Assembly (NCBI GenBank): GCA_025667525.1
Contig: CM046877.1
Coordinates: 619,208,580-619,272,579, forward strand
DNA length: 64,000 bases
From: Glebionis coronaria
Lineage: Eukaryota > Streptophyta > Magnoliopsida > Asterales > Asteraceae
Direction: 5' to 3'
Within the stretch, counting starts at the first letter, position 1; every line of letters starts with the position of its first letter. The notes below the pieces were generated by a model, which was not told where the DNA came from, did no database searches, and saw nothing but the letters and a program-made list of their open reading frames with translations. Positions 51,744 through 63,178 of the stretch are shown piece after piece. Both the position numbers and the translations under genes were made by a program.

Positions 51744-54118
51744 ATCTCCCCCTAAGGGGTGGTCATGTAATATGTGACTTCACTTCGTTGATGTTGCAGA
51801 CTTTGAAGCTCGTTGTCTTGAGAGTTCTTTCATAGTTCCTTTCATGACTTGTGATCTTGGATCTTTGATCTTTGCCTTGACTTGATCTTGTAACTTTTCC
51901 AGCTTGTGTTCTTGTGTCTTTACCCACATACTCATGTTTTGAGTTGACATGAAAGCTTGTTAACAATCTCCCTTGATCATCAGAGTAGCGGAAGTCTTTG
52001 TCTTTAGATGTTCTTGAGCTTTCTTCAATAATCCTGAATATGTGGCCTTGAATTGCGACTCTTGAGATAACGCCACCGTTTGCATTCCACCGGTTTCCCG
52101 TTATACAGTACGAATACTGTACCTGTGATCAGGTAAGTTCAAAGAACTTCCTTGACAGGATTTCCAGCTGTGGTAGCCGTTCTCAATACTTGAATATATC
52201 GAAAGATAATTCAAAGTAAGGAGTGAATCATGCAGTTCCATTCTGCTGATTAGGTCGTCAATTCACTTTCCTGGAACAAGTCTGAATCAATTAAGAATCA
52301 AACCATCGTTGCTTTCCAGTTGACACAAGTTTGATTCATATAGAATCGCACAAGTTACCTACCGCAGTGCTGTTTGATGATGACACTGGAAGGATTTCCA
52401 TTCGTCACTGTAAATACTGAAAAGTATTACTCTGAATGTTCTGGCAAGATCATAAAGATATTGCGTCGAGACCTGGAACGAGTTTGAATCAATTAAGAAT
52501 CAAACCACTGTTGCTTTCCAGTTAACATATGTTTAATTCAAGTGAATCTTACATATGACCTACCGCAGTGCTGTTTGATGTTAACACTAGAAGGATTTCC
52601 ATTCATCACTGTGAATACTAAAGAGTATCACTCTGAATGTTCTAGCAATACCACAAGGATAGAGCGTAGGACTCTGTAAATCATCGCTTGTGTTCTAATG
52701 ATGAACAACAATTGATCTATGGAATAAGTGTCCTAATGAGATTTTTGATGAATCTCGTTGGCTCTAGACTCTATAAGTGCACGTTTATTTAGTGATCGGA
52801 GGCTGGAGCAGACTGCCACCTATTCAATATCTACTATCTCGGAGTGAGAAAGTTGATAGAAATGAGTTGAACTCCGTGACAATAAAACAAACTTCTTTTG
52901 AGAGAAGCTTGAGTAGGCTGGGAAGGGTTGTGCATTGCATCACTGGGTCCATGATGCTTTGTCTTCAGTATCAGAAATCATCAAAGTGATTCTGATAATA
53001 GATGTATTGACCCGGTTTCTGCCTAAGTTGTATGGAGGGCTTCTTTCTTTACACCCTTTATCCTTACATTTCTTTTTCATTCTTCAACCCCTTCAATGCT
53101 TACCAAGACGTCATAACTAGCACCTTGTTGTGATTGTTCCAGTGCTAGCTTAAGTCATTAGTCGGCATTATTCCCGTACACTCAACTACTCCATCTTTCC
53201 TAAGGACTTCTAAGTTCTAATGGATTGTCCCTGGGAAGATTCCTCCGGTTCTGGTTGGATCATAGGACGAATACCTAACCACCTTTTGACACCAATATCG
53301 TCGTGATTAATTGTGTTGAAGGGTATGGATATCGTAACCAGAAAAATCATTTGAAAATGCAGTCAAGGTGTTGATGAAATCAATGTTTACACCTTGAAAG
53401 TTTTCTATATCACCAAAAACGCTCCCCCTACATATGTGCATCATAAAAAAAGAGATTTTTTTGCACATATTAGGAAGAGAAAGCACTTATATCAAAGATC
53501 TTATTTAAGATAACACATTTTAATCACTATTCTCCCCCTCAAAAATTGCATGAAATTGAAATTTTTGTGATACTAGTGATGAAACATGGAGAGAATAATG
53601 TGTCATGAAACTTTGGAACAAATGTTTATGAAATCATTATACTCCCCCTCGAAAAGAGATTCTATTTAAATAGGGGAGTATATGAGCACATTGTTTTGAA
53701 ATACTTTGAAAAATTGTGCTCAAAAAGTCCGAGAAAAAGTGTGTTCATGAGCTTAAAACTTTGAATGTTTTGATATAAGCTCATGACCGAGAAAAATGAA
53801 TTTCTCGTTGTTGAGGATAAGTCAAAGACTTTCCTTTATTTAGGGACCGGGTTATAGTCTGACATGTGACTATAAGCCATTATGAGAAGAAAAATAGAAA
53901 AGACATGTTTTGAAAACATTTGAACTCTCATTCGAACTTTATGTACGTACCCGTGTCGTTATTGAACAACATTTCTAAGCACGTCCATATTATCGATGCT
54001 GAGAGACATGTCGGAGAAGAATATTTTTGGTATTTTTTGAAAGATTTTCTCATTTTTTATTTTGTTTTTATAGGTTTTATATTTTTGTATTTTGGTTTTC
54101 TGATAGATATATACAAGA
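51744..54118 (-). other. non-coding 3' region of the inner Copia element
   Basis: The polypurine tract CTTAGGGGGAGAT (minus strand, 51756-51744) abuts the LTR. Similar GGGGGAG copies lie at about 53424, 53530 and 53641, each on the coding strand. There are no supported frames. A tandem duplication occupies 52270-52673. Confidence 0.7.
52270..52673. repeat. tandem duplication, about 202-bp unit, two copies
   Basis: The units start CCTGGAAC at 52270 and 52472. They share AATCAATTAAGAATCAAACC, TACCGCAGTGCTGTTTGATG, AGGATTTCCATTC and CTCTGAATGTTCT, with about 10-15 percent difference by eye. Confidence 0.85.
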
Positions 54119-57100
54119 TTACTGCGAATGTGCAAGACGTTCAAGTTCATCAGGAGTGAAACTACGCATACCAAGTCGACGAACCAAAAATTCAAATCTG
54201 TCTTGAGGAAGAGCTTTGGTGAAGATGTCGGCTAGTTGGTAGTCTGTCTTGACAAAGAACAGTTCAATCGTTCCTTTTTCCACATGCTCCTTAATGAAAT
54301 GGAATCGGACAGCTATGTGCTTGGTCTTGGAATGTTGGACCGGGTTGCAGGATATGGCTATGGCTGATTGTGAATCACAATAAATAGGGACTTTGTTAAA
54401 GTAAAAGCCATAATCCGTGAGTTGTGTTCTCATCCAAAGGACTTGAGCACTACACACGGATAGAGACACATATTCTGCTTTCGCGGTTGACAACGCCGTA
54501 CAGTCTTGTTTTCTTGATGACCAGCTCACTAGCTTCTCGCCTAAGAATTGTGCTCCACCGGAAGTGCTCTTGAATGTATCATGACACCCTGCATGATCGG
54601 CATCTGAAAAACCAGTGAGATTAAAACCAGAATCCTTCGTATACCAGAGACCCATGTTAATGGTTCCCCGGAGATAACGAAAGATCCTTTTAACCTCCTT
54701 GAGGTGCTTCTCGGTTGGCTGAGCCTGGTACCGAGCACATAAACAAGTAGCATGCACAATGTCCGGTCTGCTTGAGGTTAAGTACATAAGGGACCCGATC
54801 ATACTTCGGTATTTTGTAGCATCTACAAATGTCCCTTTCTTATCCAAATCAAGCTTGTGTTTAGTGTCCATTGGAGTACCAATAGGATCACAGTTATCCA
54901 TACCAAATTTCGTTAGAATCTCAAGCACATACTTGGACTGATTTATGAAAATACCACGGGGGGATTGGTGAACTTGGAGACCAAGAAAAAACGTCATTTC
55001 CCCCATCATGGACATTTCAAATCGACTTTTCATAAGGTCGGCAAATAATATGGAATATTTTGGGTTAGTAGAACCAAATATAATATCATCTACATAGACC
55101 TGAGCCACCAAGATATCGTTGCCGTAGTGCTTGATAAACAACGTTGGATCAATAGTTCCTTTGCTGAAGTGATTTTGTAGAAGAAATGATGATAATTCGT
55201 CGTACCATGCCCTCGGTGCTTGTTTCAAACCATAAATTGCCTTTTTCAACTTGTAGACATGGCTTGGATGTTCAGTATTGATGAAACCTTCAGGTTGACA
55301 TACATACACATCTTCTTTTAACGGCCCATGCAAGAAAGCCGTCTTCACGTCCATTTGATACACTGTGAATGATTTGTGTGCAGCGTATGCCAAGAAAATC
55401 CTAATAGCTTCCATCCTAGCAACCGGGGCGAAGGACTCGGCGAAATCAATTCCCTCCTGCTGTTTATAACCTCTCACAACTAACCGAGTCTTGTTCCTAA
55501 TGACCGTTTGCTCCTCATCCATCTTGTTTTTGAATAACCATTTCAGGGTAAGCGGATCGATATTGTCTGGTCGAGGTACTAACTCCCATACATCGAGTCG
55601 GATGAACTGATTGAGTTCTTCTTGCATAGACTCAATCCATGATGCATCGGTCATTGCTTCTTTCACACTTGCTGGTTCCATTGTGCTGACTGATAGTGCA
55701 TATATACACATATCACCATCGGTACGCAGCTGATTTCGTGTTGAGACCGGTCGTGAGAGATTGCCAATCACTTGAACCAAAGGATGATTCTTAGTCCATT
55801 TGTGTTCATGTGGAAGTGTATGAGAAACTTGATGCGAGCTCGACGGATCCACATATGGTGCTGAAGGCTGAGTAGTGCTTGTGGAAGCCGCAAATGGATT
55901 AACAAACTCGTGTTCGTTGAGCATCGCATTGTTTGCATTTTCAGCAACTATTTCATTCTGAAGATGAACATGAGTAGGAATTTGCTGAGAATGTTGTTGA
56001 GTTGCGTCAGCAATCGGAGAAGTGGTTGGAATGTTTTGAGGTACTATGGTTGAGGTTGACGTAGATGGTGCAGAAGTAGATGCCGATGGTGTAGATGCAG
56101 TCGGAGGTTCTTGAACTACCGTAGCAGGTGCAGCCGGGGCATTTTGAGGAACACCAAATGATGAAGGACCCTCCATATATTCATCATAAATAGGCCCAAA
56201 TAAAACTTCCAAGTCACGTTCCGAAGGTTGTAACGATGAGATTGCTGACGGTGCAAATTGAAGCGCGAGTCCTGAACTTACGTGTCCAGAAGTCTGACCT
56301 TGAAGCTCGGGATGTGAGCTTCTATGCTGAGAGGCCATACCCGAGAGTTCATCAAAGGTAACGTTCATAGTCTCCATTACCTTTCTTGTCCTTCGATTAT
56401 AAACCCTGTAAGCACAAGCAGTTGAAGAATAACCAATGAAAAAGCCAATATCACCTTTAGGTTCAAGTTTACCGATATCTTCACGATCATTCTTCGGATA
56501 ACATAATGCACCGAAGACATGTAAAAATGAAATATCCGGTTTTCTTCCATTAATGATCTCATAAGGTGTTTTGTTGAAACGGGTGTGAATAATGGAGCGG
56601 TTTTGAGTATAACATGCAGTTGCTATAGCGTCGGCCCAAAGGAATAACGGTGCACTAGAGGAGAGAAGCATCGTTCGAGCAGCTTCAACTAACGTACGAT
56701 TCCTCCGTTCCACAACTCCATTCTGCTCTGGAGTTCTTACCGCCGAAGTTTGATGAGAAATCCCAACTTCGTCAAAATAAGCTTTCAATTTCTTATTTGT
56801 GAATTCTGTACCGTTATCCGTTCTCACAATAATGACAGGGGCTTGCAGTAGAACTGATGTTTTCTTCAAGAAGTTAATAATTACATCAGGGGTTTCATCT
56901 TTTGAAGCAAGAAAATGAACCCATGTGTAGCGAGAATAGTCATCCACAATGACAAGGACATACCGCTTTCCATTAATACTTTTGATTCTCATTGGGCCAC
57001 ACAAATCCATATGTAGGAGATGTAACCTATTCGTTGAGTTGGGAACAGGTTTGGGTTTGTGAGGCTTCTTCTTACTTTTACCTTGCTCACATGAAGGACA

Positions 57101-57616
57101 AAGATGGTCTTTGGTATATTTGAACTTTGGAAGACCGGTAACGAGATCATCTTTCGCGAGATGGGTGATGGCATCGAAATTGAGATGAGATAACCTTTGA
57201 TGCCATAACCACGACTTTGTTGATGTGGCTCGGGCCATGAGACAAATTGGAGAAGCAGCAGACATTTGAAAAAGATCAATGGTGTAAAGGTTGGTGGTAC
57301 GATTTCCTTTCAACAGATCAATTCCTTCAAGATCTCTTACAAAACATGTATGACTTCTGAAAGCGACCTCCAAGTCTGAGTCACAAAATTGCCCAACCGA
57401 GAACAAGTTATGTCCCAAGCCATCAACAAAAGAGACTCTGGTGATGATTATATTTCCCCAATGAAGATCACCATAGCCTAGAATTGCTGCAACGTGATCA
57501 TTTCCAAATCGAACAGTTCCCATGAAACGCCATACAAAGTTCTTGAGAAGGCTTCGATTCCCAGTCATATGTTCGGAACAGCCCGAGTCCACGCACCAGA
57601 GACAAATTTCAACAGC
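54119..57616 (-). CDS. pol: Copia Pro-Pol (protease, integrase, RT, RNase H), uninterrupted
   Basis: An open frame from a candidate splice acceptor at 57616 to the stop at 54119-54121. There is no ATG upstream of the protease site, so it should be made as a fusion to the upstream frame. Counting from the VDSG codon at 57592: protease [12 protein letters not shown] at residue 1; GAG-pre-integrase [12 protein letters not shown] with CPSCEQGK at about 130-170; integrase D about 195 (LHMDLCGP), D about 258 (RTDNGTEF), E about 293 (NGVVERRN); a Thr/Ser/Pro-rich linker; RT from about 640 with [11 protein letters not shown] at about 831; RNase H with FSDADHAGC and KAEYVSLS; C-terminal [13 protein letters not shown]. 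All catalytic residues are present and no stop is found, so it could still be active. It acts in cytoplasmic particles and then the nucleus. Confidence 0.93.
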   Translation of the reverse strand, partial: AVEICLWCVDSGCSEHMTGNRSLLKNFVWRFMGTVRFGNDHVAAILGYGDLHWGNIIITRVSFVDGLGHNLFSVGQFCDSDLEVAFRSHTCFVRDLEGIDLLKGNRTTNLYTIDLFQMSAASPICLMARATSTKSWLWHQRLSHLNFDAITHLAKDDLVTGLPKFKYTKDHLCPSCEQGKSKKKPHKPKPVPNSTNRLHLLHMDLCGPMRIKSINGKRYVLVIVDDYSRYTWVHFLASKDETPDVIINFLKKTSVLLQAPVIIVRTDNGTEFTNKKLKAYFDEVGISHQTSAVRTPEQNGVVERRNRTLVEAARTMLLSSSAPLFLWADAIATACYTQNRSIIHTRFNKTPYEIINGRKPDISFLHVFGALCYPKNDREDIGKLEPKGDIGFFIGYSSTACAYRVYNRRTRKVMETMNVTFDELSGMASQHRSSHPELQGQTSGHVSSGLALQFAPSAISSLQPSERDLEVLFGPIYDEYMEGPSSFGVPQNAPAAPATVVQEPPTASTPSASTSAPSTSTSTIVPQNIPTTSPIADATQQHSQQIPTHVHLQNEIVAENANNAMLNEHEFVNPFAASTSTTQPSAPYVDPSSSHQVSHTLPHEHKWTKNHPLVQVIGNLSRPVSTRNQLRTDGDMCIYALSVSTMEPASVKEAMTDASWIESMQEELNQFIRLDVWELVPRPDNIDPLTLKWLFKNKMDEEQTVIRNKTRLVVRGYKQQEGIDFAESFAPVARMEAIRIFLAYAAHKSFTVYQMDVKTAFLHGPLKEDVYVCQPEGFINTEHPSHVYKLKKAIYGLKQAPRAWYDELSSFLLQNHFSKGTIDPTLFIKHYGNDILVAQVYVDDIIFGSTNPKYSILFADLMKSRFEMSMMGEMTFFLGLQVHQSPRGIFINQSKYVLEILTKFGMDNCDPIGTPMDTKHKLDLDKKGTFVDATKYRSMIGSLMYLTSSRPDIVHATCLCARYQAQPTEKHLKEVKRIFRYLRGTINMGLWYTKDSGFNLTGFSDADHAGCHDTFKSTSGGAQFLGEKLVSWSSRKQDCTALSTAKAEYVSLSVCSAQVLWMRTQLTDYGFYFNKVPIYCDSQSAIAISCNPVQHSKTKHIAVRFHFIKEHVEKGTIELFFVKTDYQLADIFTKALPQDRFEFLVRRLGMRSFTPDELERLAHSQ

Positions 57617-57703
57617 CTGCCAATGATAAGAGAAACAAATATTTTGGCAACCGATGAAATAGGTTCCTGAAGGGTTAGAAGATAATTAAGCCGTATCACA
57701 TAC
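57617..57703 (-). other. candidate 87-nt phase-0 intron between gag-like frame and pro-pol
   Basis: On the minus strand a consensus donor GTATGT (57703-57698) and an acceptor CATTGGCAG (ending 57617) flank 87 bases. A branch-point-like TCTAAC lies in between. The only in-frame stop between the coiled-coil frame and pro-pol is the TAA inside it (57688-57686). Removal keeps the reading frame; retention ends the product at that TAA. This is inference from sequence; no transcript evidence. Confidence 0.5.
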
Positions 57704-59854
57704 CGACGTTTCACTGTCAGTATGAGATCTACTAGTGTCGATAATTTTGCCACTACAGTCAAAATTTCTACCAGTAGGCAACCATTTAGAGGTGAGTCTA
57801 GGGCTACTAGGCTTAGCAAGACTTTCTGTGGACCCTACATGCGTACTTTTTGGAACATACACCTTAGCCTTAGGAGTGCGTTGTTGTTCACTGACTGACA
57901 GCTTGTCAATTCGAGTGTAACCACCATAATTCAAACCATTCATAGTCAAACCACAAGCATCATGACTAAAAGTAAAGAAACATTTATTACATTTAGCACA
58001 AATAACTTCAGATTTTTCATTCCGAATAGCAAGCTTAAAGTCATTACATTCAGATGAATTAGGTTTCTGATTATGATTAAAAAGCGGTAAATTCCTAGGG
58101 TGTTCTTCTACTTCCACATTATTGATCTTGGGGCGACTACTTCTAGAGGCAAAAGGGACCCTATCATTCCTTGTATTGCTCGTAGGCTGTGGCCTTCTGC
58201 TCTTAGTGTAGTTGTTTATTCCTGTAGAAGAAGACACACGTCTATTAGAATTAGCACTTTTTAAATCAATAACTTGTGGTTGAGTTATAGTGATCGGTTT
58301 TGTCCTAACGCTTGCTGTACGTTGTTTGCTAGGCACAGAGGGAGAACTAACACGAAACATTCCTGGGGCAATCACAGTAGTTTTCGTTCTAGCAACCTTG
58401 GGAAAAGGTGTCACAGCAATACGAGTGGGTCCCGAGGTTGCTGGTTTCTGGATCATCGTATCCACAATCGAGCTATGTTCAGAAGTCTTATCTTTTAACA
58501 AGGCCTTTAACTTACAGTTCTCACAGATTTTATCAATAAGTTTCTGATAGACAGACTTACTTTGTTCAACAGCCCGCTTATATGAAATGACAACAGATTC
58601 TAAATCTGCAATCTTAGCCTTAAGCTTCTGAACATTACCACCACTAGCACTCTCTAACCCTGACGAGGCCAAATTCGTTTCCGAAACCCCTCCTAACTGA
58701 GCCTGCAACCGTGCGATAGTTTGTTGCATTTCATTGTGAGCTTTTTCATACGAAATCTTGTCATATTTGCATTCATCACATTTTTTGACAAATTTATTCC
58801 AAAGATCGGTGAATTCTTTATCCTTTTTAATGACATAAGATTCCATCTTCTCTTTCATAAGATCAAGCTCAGTTTGGAGGTTTTCATTATGCGTCATAGA
58901 GGTACCTAACTCAATAGGGCTACTATCAATACAATCACGAGCTTTAGAGAGGCGTCCAAGATCGTTTTCCAAAACTTTAATTTTATCAAGAGATTCATCA
59001 GCTTCCTTCGTCAATGATTTAAAGTCTTCAACAAAGTTGGCTAATTCTTTTAGAAAAGCGTTTTCCAAATTTCCTAACCGAGCATCAACTTGATTAATAA
59101 TCGGATTAATGTCGTTTTGAAGAATTTTCTGAACCTCAATCTGAACAGGTGATGTAAAATTACCTCCAGTTATTTTTGAATTAACCACACGTTTAAGGAT
59201 GACAAAGTTATCTTTAAGCTCGTTTAGAAATCGGCGAGTGATACTCGGTTTAGGAGGGTCATCAGACAATTCCTCACTTGGTAGCAAAAGCATTTCAGTA
59301 TTCGTTTTAGACCGAACAAAAACAGTTGGCGGGTTAACTTTCGATAATAAACGGGTATCACTTCTTTATCAAGCTTTTGCATTCTTAAACGAGACTCTAC
59401 AGCAAGTTCAGTAGTTTCCTCGGAATCATGCACACTAGGAGGATCATGCTCATCAGACAATAGCACACTACCATTATATAAAGTTTCATTAGTGGCCTGA
59501 ACTTTCTTAAGGTATCCTGGATTAGGGGGAAGAGGACAACCTAAAGCCATTTTGTATCGAGTGTAATTTATCTCATTCACTTTTGGTGCGAGCATATTTA
59601 TCGTCTGCATAGTTTGGCCACGTTTTACTAAAAGGTTGTCTAATTCTCTAATCCTATCCTGCGCTTTGCAAAAATCCTCAAGAAGCCCATCTTCTCGAAT
59701 TTTGAAATCATATTTCAGCTGTTTTCTTTCTTCTTTTAAATCAGAAACAATAGATTTTTCAGTTGAAAGCTGTTTATTAAGAGAAGTGATTTCATCATTC
59801 AATTCGCTTATCTTTTTAGCACTACTTAAGTGTAAGGCATTTAACTTCTTAGTG
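57704..59854 (-). pseudogene. coiled-coil extension of Gag, interrupted by a frame change
   Basis: It continues the Gag frame after a TGA at 59857-59859, changes frame near 59345, then stays open to the candidate donor. The first part and residues of the second part (roughly 58500-59290) are rich in Glu/Lys/Leu heptad-like segments, as in a long coiled coil. After it come basic Ser/Thr/Pro-rich linkers and a Cys/His cluster CAKCNKCFFTFSHDAC (about 58010-57960), then KWLPTGRNF before the end. Such extensions occur in Copia elements I associate with Asteraceae; their role is unknown to me, possibly particle assembly or movement. Two lesions mean this copy gives at best partial products. Confidence 0.7.
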
Positions 59855-59856
59855 GT

Positions 59857-61839
59857 TCATTTTTCTTGATAAACCGATGTAGCATGAGCTTGTTCAAGTT
59901 CCTTGATTTTTTCATGATGAATCTCAAAACTTTTCTCCCGTTCCTTATATCCCGCAAGCTCAGTGGTCAATTTGGCATTAGTTTCTCTAAACTTATTATT
60001 AACCACCGTAGCATGATCTACATCCTTAGCAAGCTTATCAAATAGAGATTTATAATACGCATGTGTCTCATCAGGGAGGGTTGTAGGCTGGGCAACTTGA
60101 TCTACACTAAGGTCCACACTAGGCTCATTTGAGATAATATTACTAGTATTCGTTTGATCCTCGTGTGTCTCAATGTAGGGCTCAAGCATCTCAGTATACT
60201 CTTCCTCCTGATTAGACATATTATATATATCATTATCATCAAAACTTGGGTGTACCTCAGAGGGACCGTCTGCATCATAAACGGGAGCTCTGTCATCATG
60301 CATTCCTGAGGTTGATGGTTGCTGTAAGTTTGCCATCAAGATGTAGTTGGCATTCACCTCTTCTTCCTCGTCATATTCTGCAGCAGAAGCCATAAGATCA
60401 AATTCCTCAGCTTGAAGTGGGATTCCTGCCTCTTCTTTTTGTGCTATGAGAAGCTGAGTCTGAAGATAAGCAGCATCCCTCTTCTTTTTGGCTGTGCAAT
60501 CACGAGCATAATGACCAAATCCCCTGCAGTTGTAGCACTGAACCTGACGATTGTTGTTTCCATTTCCCGTACCAGTATTCTCAGCCCTTGCAGCCACAAT
60601 GTTCCCCATCTGGTTACCAACCGCTGGCACAACAATTAACCCATTCTGATTACCCGCATTCGGAACACCCGGATTTTGACCACGGTTTTGACCATACTGA
60701 TTTCCTGCATTGCCAACGGTCTGCCCAGCATTCTGACCATATTGTTGAAACTGAGTCCCCGTGTTTCCAGCAACTACCAATTGGCGATCTTGATTCGCAT
60801 TCATGAAAGGTTGAGCAATCTGCCTATTTCTAGTGTTCGAGGAGATTCTCTGATTGTTGTTGGTGGGGTTAATGGTGAATTTGAATGCCTTAGCAAGAAG
60901 GGCAAGACCAGTATTAATAGCATGAGTAGGATCGGTAATGTCATCAAAACAGGCAATGGGTTGTTGTAAGTAATTCATAGCAGCAGGATGTTGATATCCA
61001 TAAGCAGTGAGTTGTTGTTGTTGTTGTTGTGGCATGAAGTTACTAGATGAGGGTTGATGGTAGGGTACCATGGGATATGACATAGATGATGGAGAGTTTG
61101 CCATAAAAGCCAATGGATCTTGTGTCTTGGCACGTCTTTCTGCCCTAACTTCGTTAGCTTCATCTTGATTCATCTTCAAATAGTCATAAACTTGAGTGTA
61201 GTCCACAACATGAAGATCCTTGGTTTGATTGACAAGAGTGACATATCGTGACCATTCAGAAGGAAGATTATCAAGAAATTTAATGTTGGCAGCAATTTGT
61301 GCAGGTTCATGTTTGTTTCTTCTAAGATGGTTCATGAGGGTTGAAAACCGATGATAATAAGGTTCAATTTGTTCCCCTTCAGTAGACATAAATTTCTCCC
61401 ATTCACGAAGCAACTTAGTTTCCTTTTCTTGTAAACCAATTTCACTGCCCTTCATCATTTTCTGAATCCTAAGCCACATCTCGTGTGCGGTTTCACAACT
61501 ATCGACAGCAGCATAAACATCTTCAGGAAGTCCCATAAGAATGACTTGAATTGCTTGATCATCAGCGTCGAGTTGTTTAGATTCAGCTTCAGTTAATTCT
61601 TCATCTGTTTGCTCATGACTTGAATCAGCTACTGGGTTAGCATTCGTAGGGTCCCCAGGCACAATGATTGTTCTTCTAACATACGGACCCTTTTGAATCG
61701 AGTTGACAATCAACTTTCCCAGAGGTTTACATTTTGCATAACGAAGGAGACGACTAGCCCATGTAGTGTAGTTCTCCTTGGTAAGCATGGGTGGACGATT
61801 CTCAGTACCCGCAGCATAGATATCTTGTTGAGACGTCAT
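59857..61839 (-). CDS. gag: Copia Gag with zinc knuckle and start of coiled coil
   Basis: Starts at ATG 61839 (MTSQQDIYAAG), the first ATG after the leader. Residues about 15-230 form the Gag domain of the UBN2 type (ENYTTWASRLLRYAK, VILMGLPEDVYAAVDSC, LREWEKFMSTEGEQIEPYYHRF, INHL-like segment). A Gln/Asn-rich linker contains a run of Gln (about residues 271-276). The zinc knuckle CYNCRGFGHYARDC lies at about 434-447. An acidic region and the beginning of a coiled coil follow. It ends at a TGA that sits inside the coiled coil and looks like a nonsense mutation, since the same frame continues open beyond it for about 170 codons. It packages element RNA into particles. Confidence 0.88.
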   Translation of the reverse strand: MTSQQDIYAAGTENRPPMLTKENYTTWASRLLRYAKCKPLGKLIVNSIQKGPYVRRTIIVPGDPTNANPVADSSHEQTDEELTEAESKQLDADDQAIQVILMGLPEDVYAAVDSCETAHEMWLRIQKMMKGSEIGLQEKETKLLREWEKFMSTEGEQIEPYYHRFSTLMNHLRRNKHEPAQIAANIKFLDNLPSEWSRYVTLVNQTKDLHVVDYTQVYDYLKMNQDEANEVRAERRAKTQDPLAFMANSPSSMSYPMVPYHQPSSSNFMPQQQQQQLTAYGYQHPAAMNYLQQPIACFDDITDPTHAINTGLALLAKAFKFTINPTNNNQRISSNTRNRQIAQPFMNANQDRQLVVAGNTGTQFQQYGQNAGQTVGNAGNQYGQNRGQNPGVPNAGNQNGLIVVPAVGNQMGNIVAARAENTGTGNGNNNRQVQCYNCRGFGHYARDCTAKKKRDAAYLQTQLLIAQKEEAGIPLQAEEFDLMASAAEYDEEEEVNANYILMANLQQPSTSGMHDDRAPVYDADGPSEVHPSFDDNDIYNMSNQEEEYTEMLEPYIETHEDQTNTSNIISNEPSVDLSVDQVAQPTTLPDETHAYYKSLFDKLAKDVDHATVVNNKFRETNAKLTTELAGYKEREKSFEIHHEKIKELEQAHATSVYQEK

Positions 61840-62780
61840 CGTAGAAGTCGTGTGAACAACAGGATCTCAATTCGTATAAAGCGTGAGGTGATGTTGAAAT
61901 TCCGAAACTTCCGATTTTTTTTCTCAGTCCGACAATAAATTCCTCAGTCCGACAAAACGGTAAGCTGAAAAAATTATGAATCGCCAAATTTTGAAATTGA
62001 GTTCGAGATAGCCAAAAACTAGTAGGGAAAAAATTTGATTTTACTTGACCTAAAAATTTTAACTCTTTTTTTTTTTTTTTTTTTTTTTGATCTTCGTGTA
62101 AACTATGTTCTGAAACTAGTCTAGATGGTGGCTAAGACTAAAAATTACTCAAACAAAATTTCCATCGGAATGCCCATCGGAAAATTCTATCGGAATGTTC
62201 TATCGGAATGTCCTTCTATCGGAATGTCCTACGATCGGAAAGTCCTTCTATCGGAATCTTAGATCGCAATGATGATCTGTCGGAATGCTAGATCGCAATG
62301 ATGATCTGTCGGAATATGTTCAGATCGTAATATGTTCAGATCGGAATACTTCAGATCGGAATGCTGACAAAATTTAGGCAGAGTAACGTTTCAAGATTGC
62401 CTTAAATCCGTCGCAATCCAGATCGCAATAACGATCGGAATGTTCAGATCGAAAAAAGGGGCTATCGCAATACTGATCGCAAAGTAAAACCCTAGGGTTA
62501 TTGCGATCGAAACCGTACTTACCTTTCCGAAATTCAAGCTGTCGCAATAAGGGACCTTGTTTTTCCAACTTTTTAGGCAACGATTTTAGCAACTTTGAGG
62601 CAACAAATTCGCAACTTTGAGGCAACAAATTCGTGTTTTTGAGCAAACCAAAATACCCACAACACGAATACTTGGAATAACAAAGAAAACACGAAAAATT
62701 TTTGATCTTTAGTAAAAAAAATCAAAAGAACCCACGGAATAAGCAAGAAACAAGGACAACACCAAAGAGCTATCCACGAA
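61840..62780 (-). other. 5' leader of the inner Copia element
   Basis: 0.94 kb between primer site and gag. It holds a run of about 22 T (plus strand, about 62067-62089) and a degenerate short repeat (next entry). Minus-strand openings at 62374-62646 and 62573-62818 are short and not Gag-like. Confidence 0.7.
62160..62540. repeat. degenerate short repeat with TCGNAA core in the leader
   Basis: About 22 copies of (A/G)TCG(G/C/T/A)AA, most often ATCGGAATG, at spacings of mostly 10-25 bases on the plus strand. Typical linkers are TTCTATCGGAATGT and GATGATCTGTCGGAAT. In the transcript the motif reads CATTCCGAT. Density falls off after about 62480. Confidence 0.85.
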
Positions 62781-62802
62781 TCCCTTGGCGAATGATACCA
62801 CT
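62781..62802 (-). other. primer binding site of the inner Copia element, atypical
   Basis: The minus strand after the LTR reads AGTGGTATCATTCGCCAAGG. TGGTATCA matches the common site, but the following bases are TTCGCC instead of GAGC. Two bases separate it from the LTR end. Confidence 0.7.
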
Positions 62803-63173
62803 TGTTGGATTGTAACACACGACTTATAATGATATATGAACACGAAATGTAGATGAAGATTAAACCAAAAAAGAAAGATTAGATTAGATGAAGGAAAAGG
62901 GAAAAACAAAAGATGTGAATTCCTAGTGAGAGAAACACATACGTTTCTCTCTCTACAAAACAAATGAAATGGAAAACACACACACAAATGAGGCTTAGGA
63001 GGCCTTTTATACTAAGTAGTAAGTGTTTAGGAGGCCTTCCTCATTTGTGTGTCCGGGACTAATTCCCGTTACATAAACATTAATAACTAAGAACTCTCGA
63101 CACCGTTGAATAGTATTTTTCACGAGCTTCGCAACGGTATATTATATGACCATCACTTTAAATACGGCTAACA
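62803..63173 (-). repeat. 5' LTR of the inner Copia element (371 bp)
   Basis: Differs from 51373-51743 at about three positions. The TATA box, on the minus strand at about 63013-63001, drives the leader and gag transcript leftward. Confidence 0.93.
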
Positions 63174-63178
63174 CTAAA

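Larger units (their letters stand above)
51373..63173 (-). mobile_element. nearly intact Copia element with long coiled-coil gag region (11.8 kb)
   Basis: It is bounded by the duplicated target CTAAA (51368-51372 and 63174-63178) and 371-bp LTRs that differ at about 3 sites (about 99.2 percent identity). On the minus strand: leader, Gag, coiled-coil extension, candidate intron, pro-pol, a 2.4-kb 3' region, polypurine tract. RT motifs resemble the SIRE group, yet the LTRs are much shorter than those of the host SIRE-like element. I associate this architecture with Asteraceae, from memory. Confidence 0.92.

Noticed and set aside
62160..62540. CRISPR-like array
   Set aside because: Repeats are only 6-9 bases with variable short spacers, in a plant retrotransposon leader.
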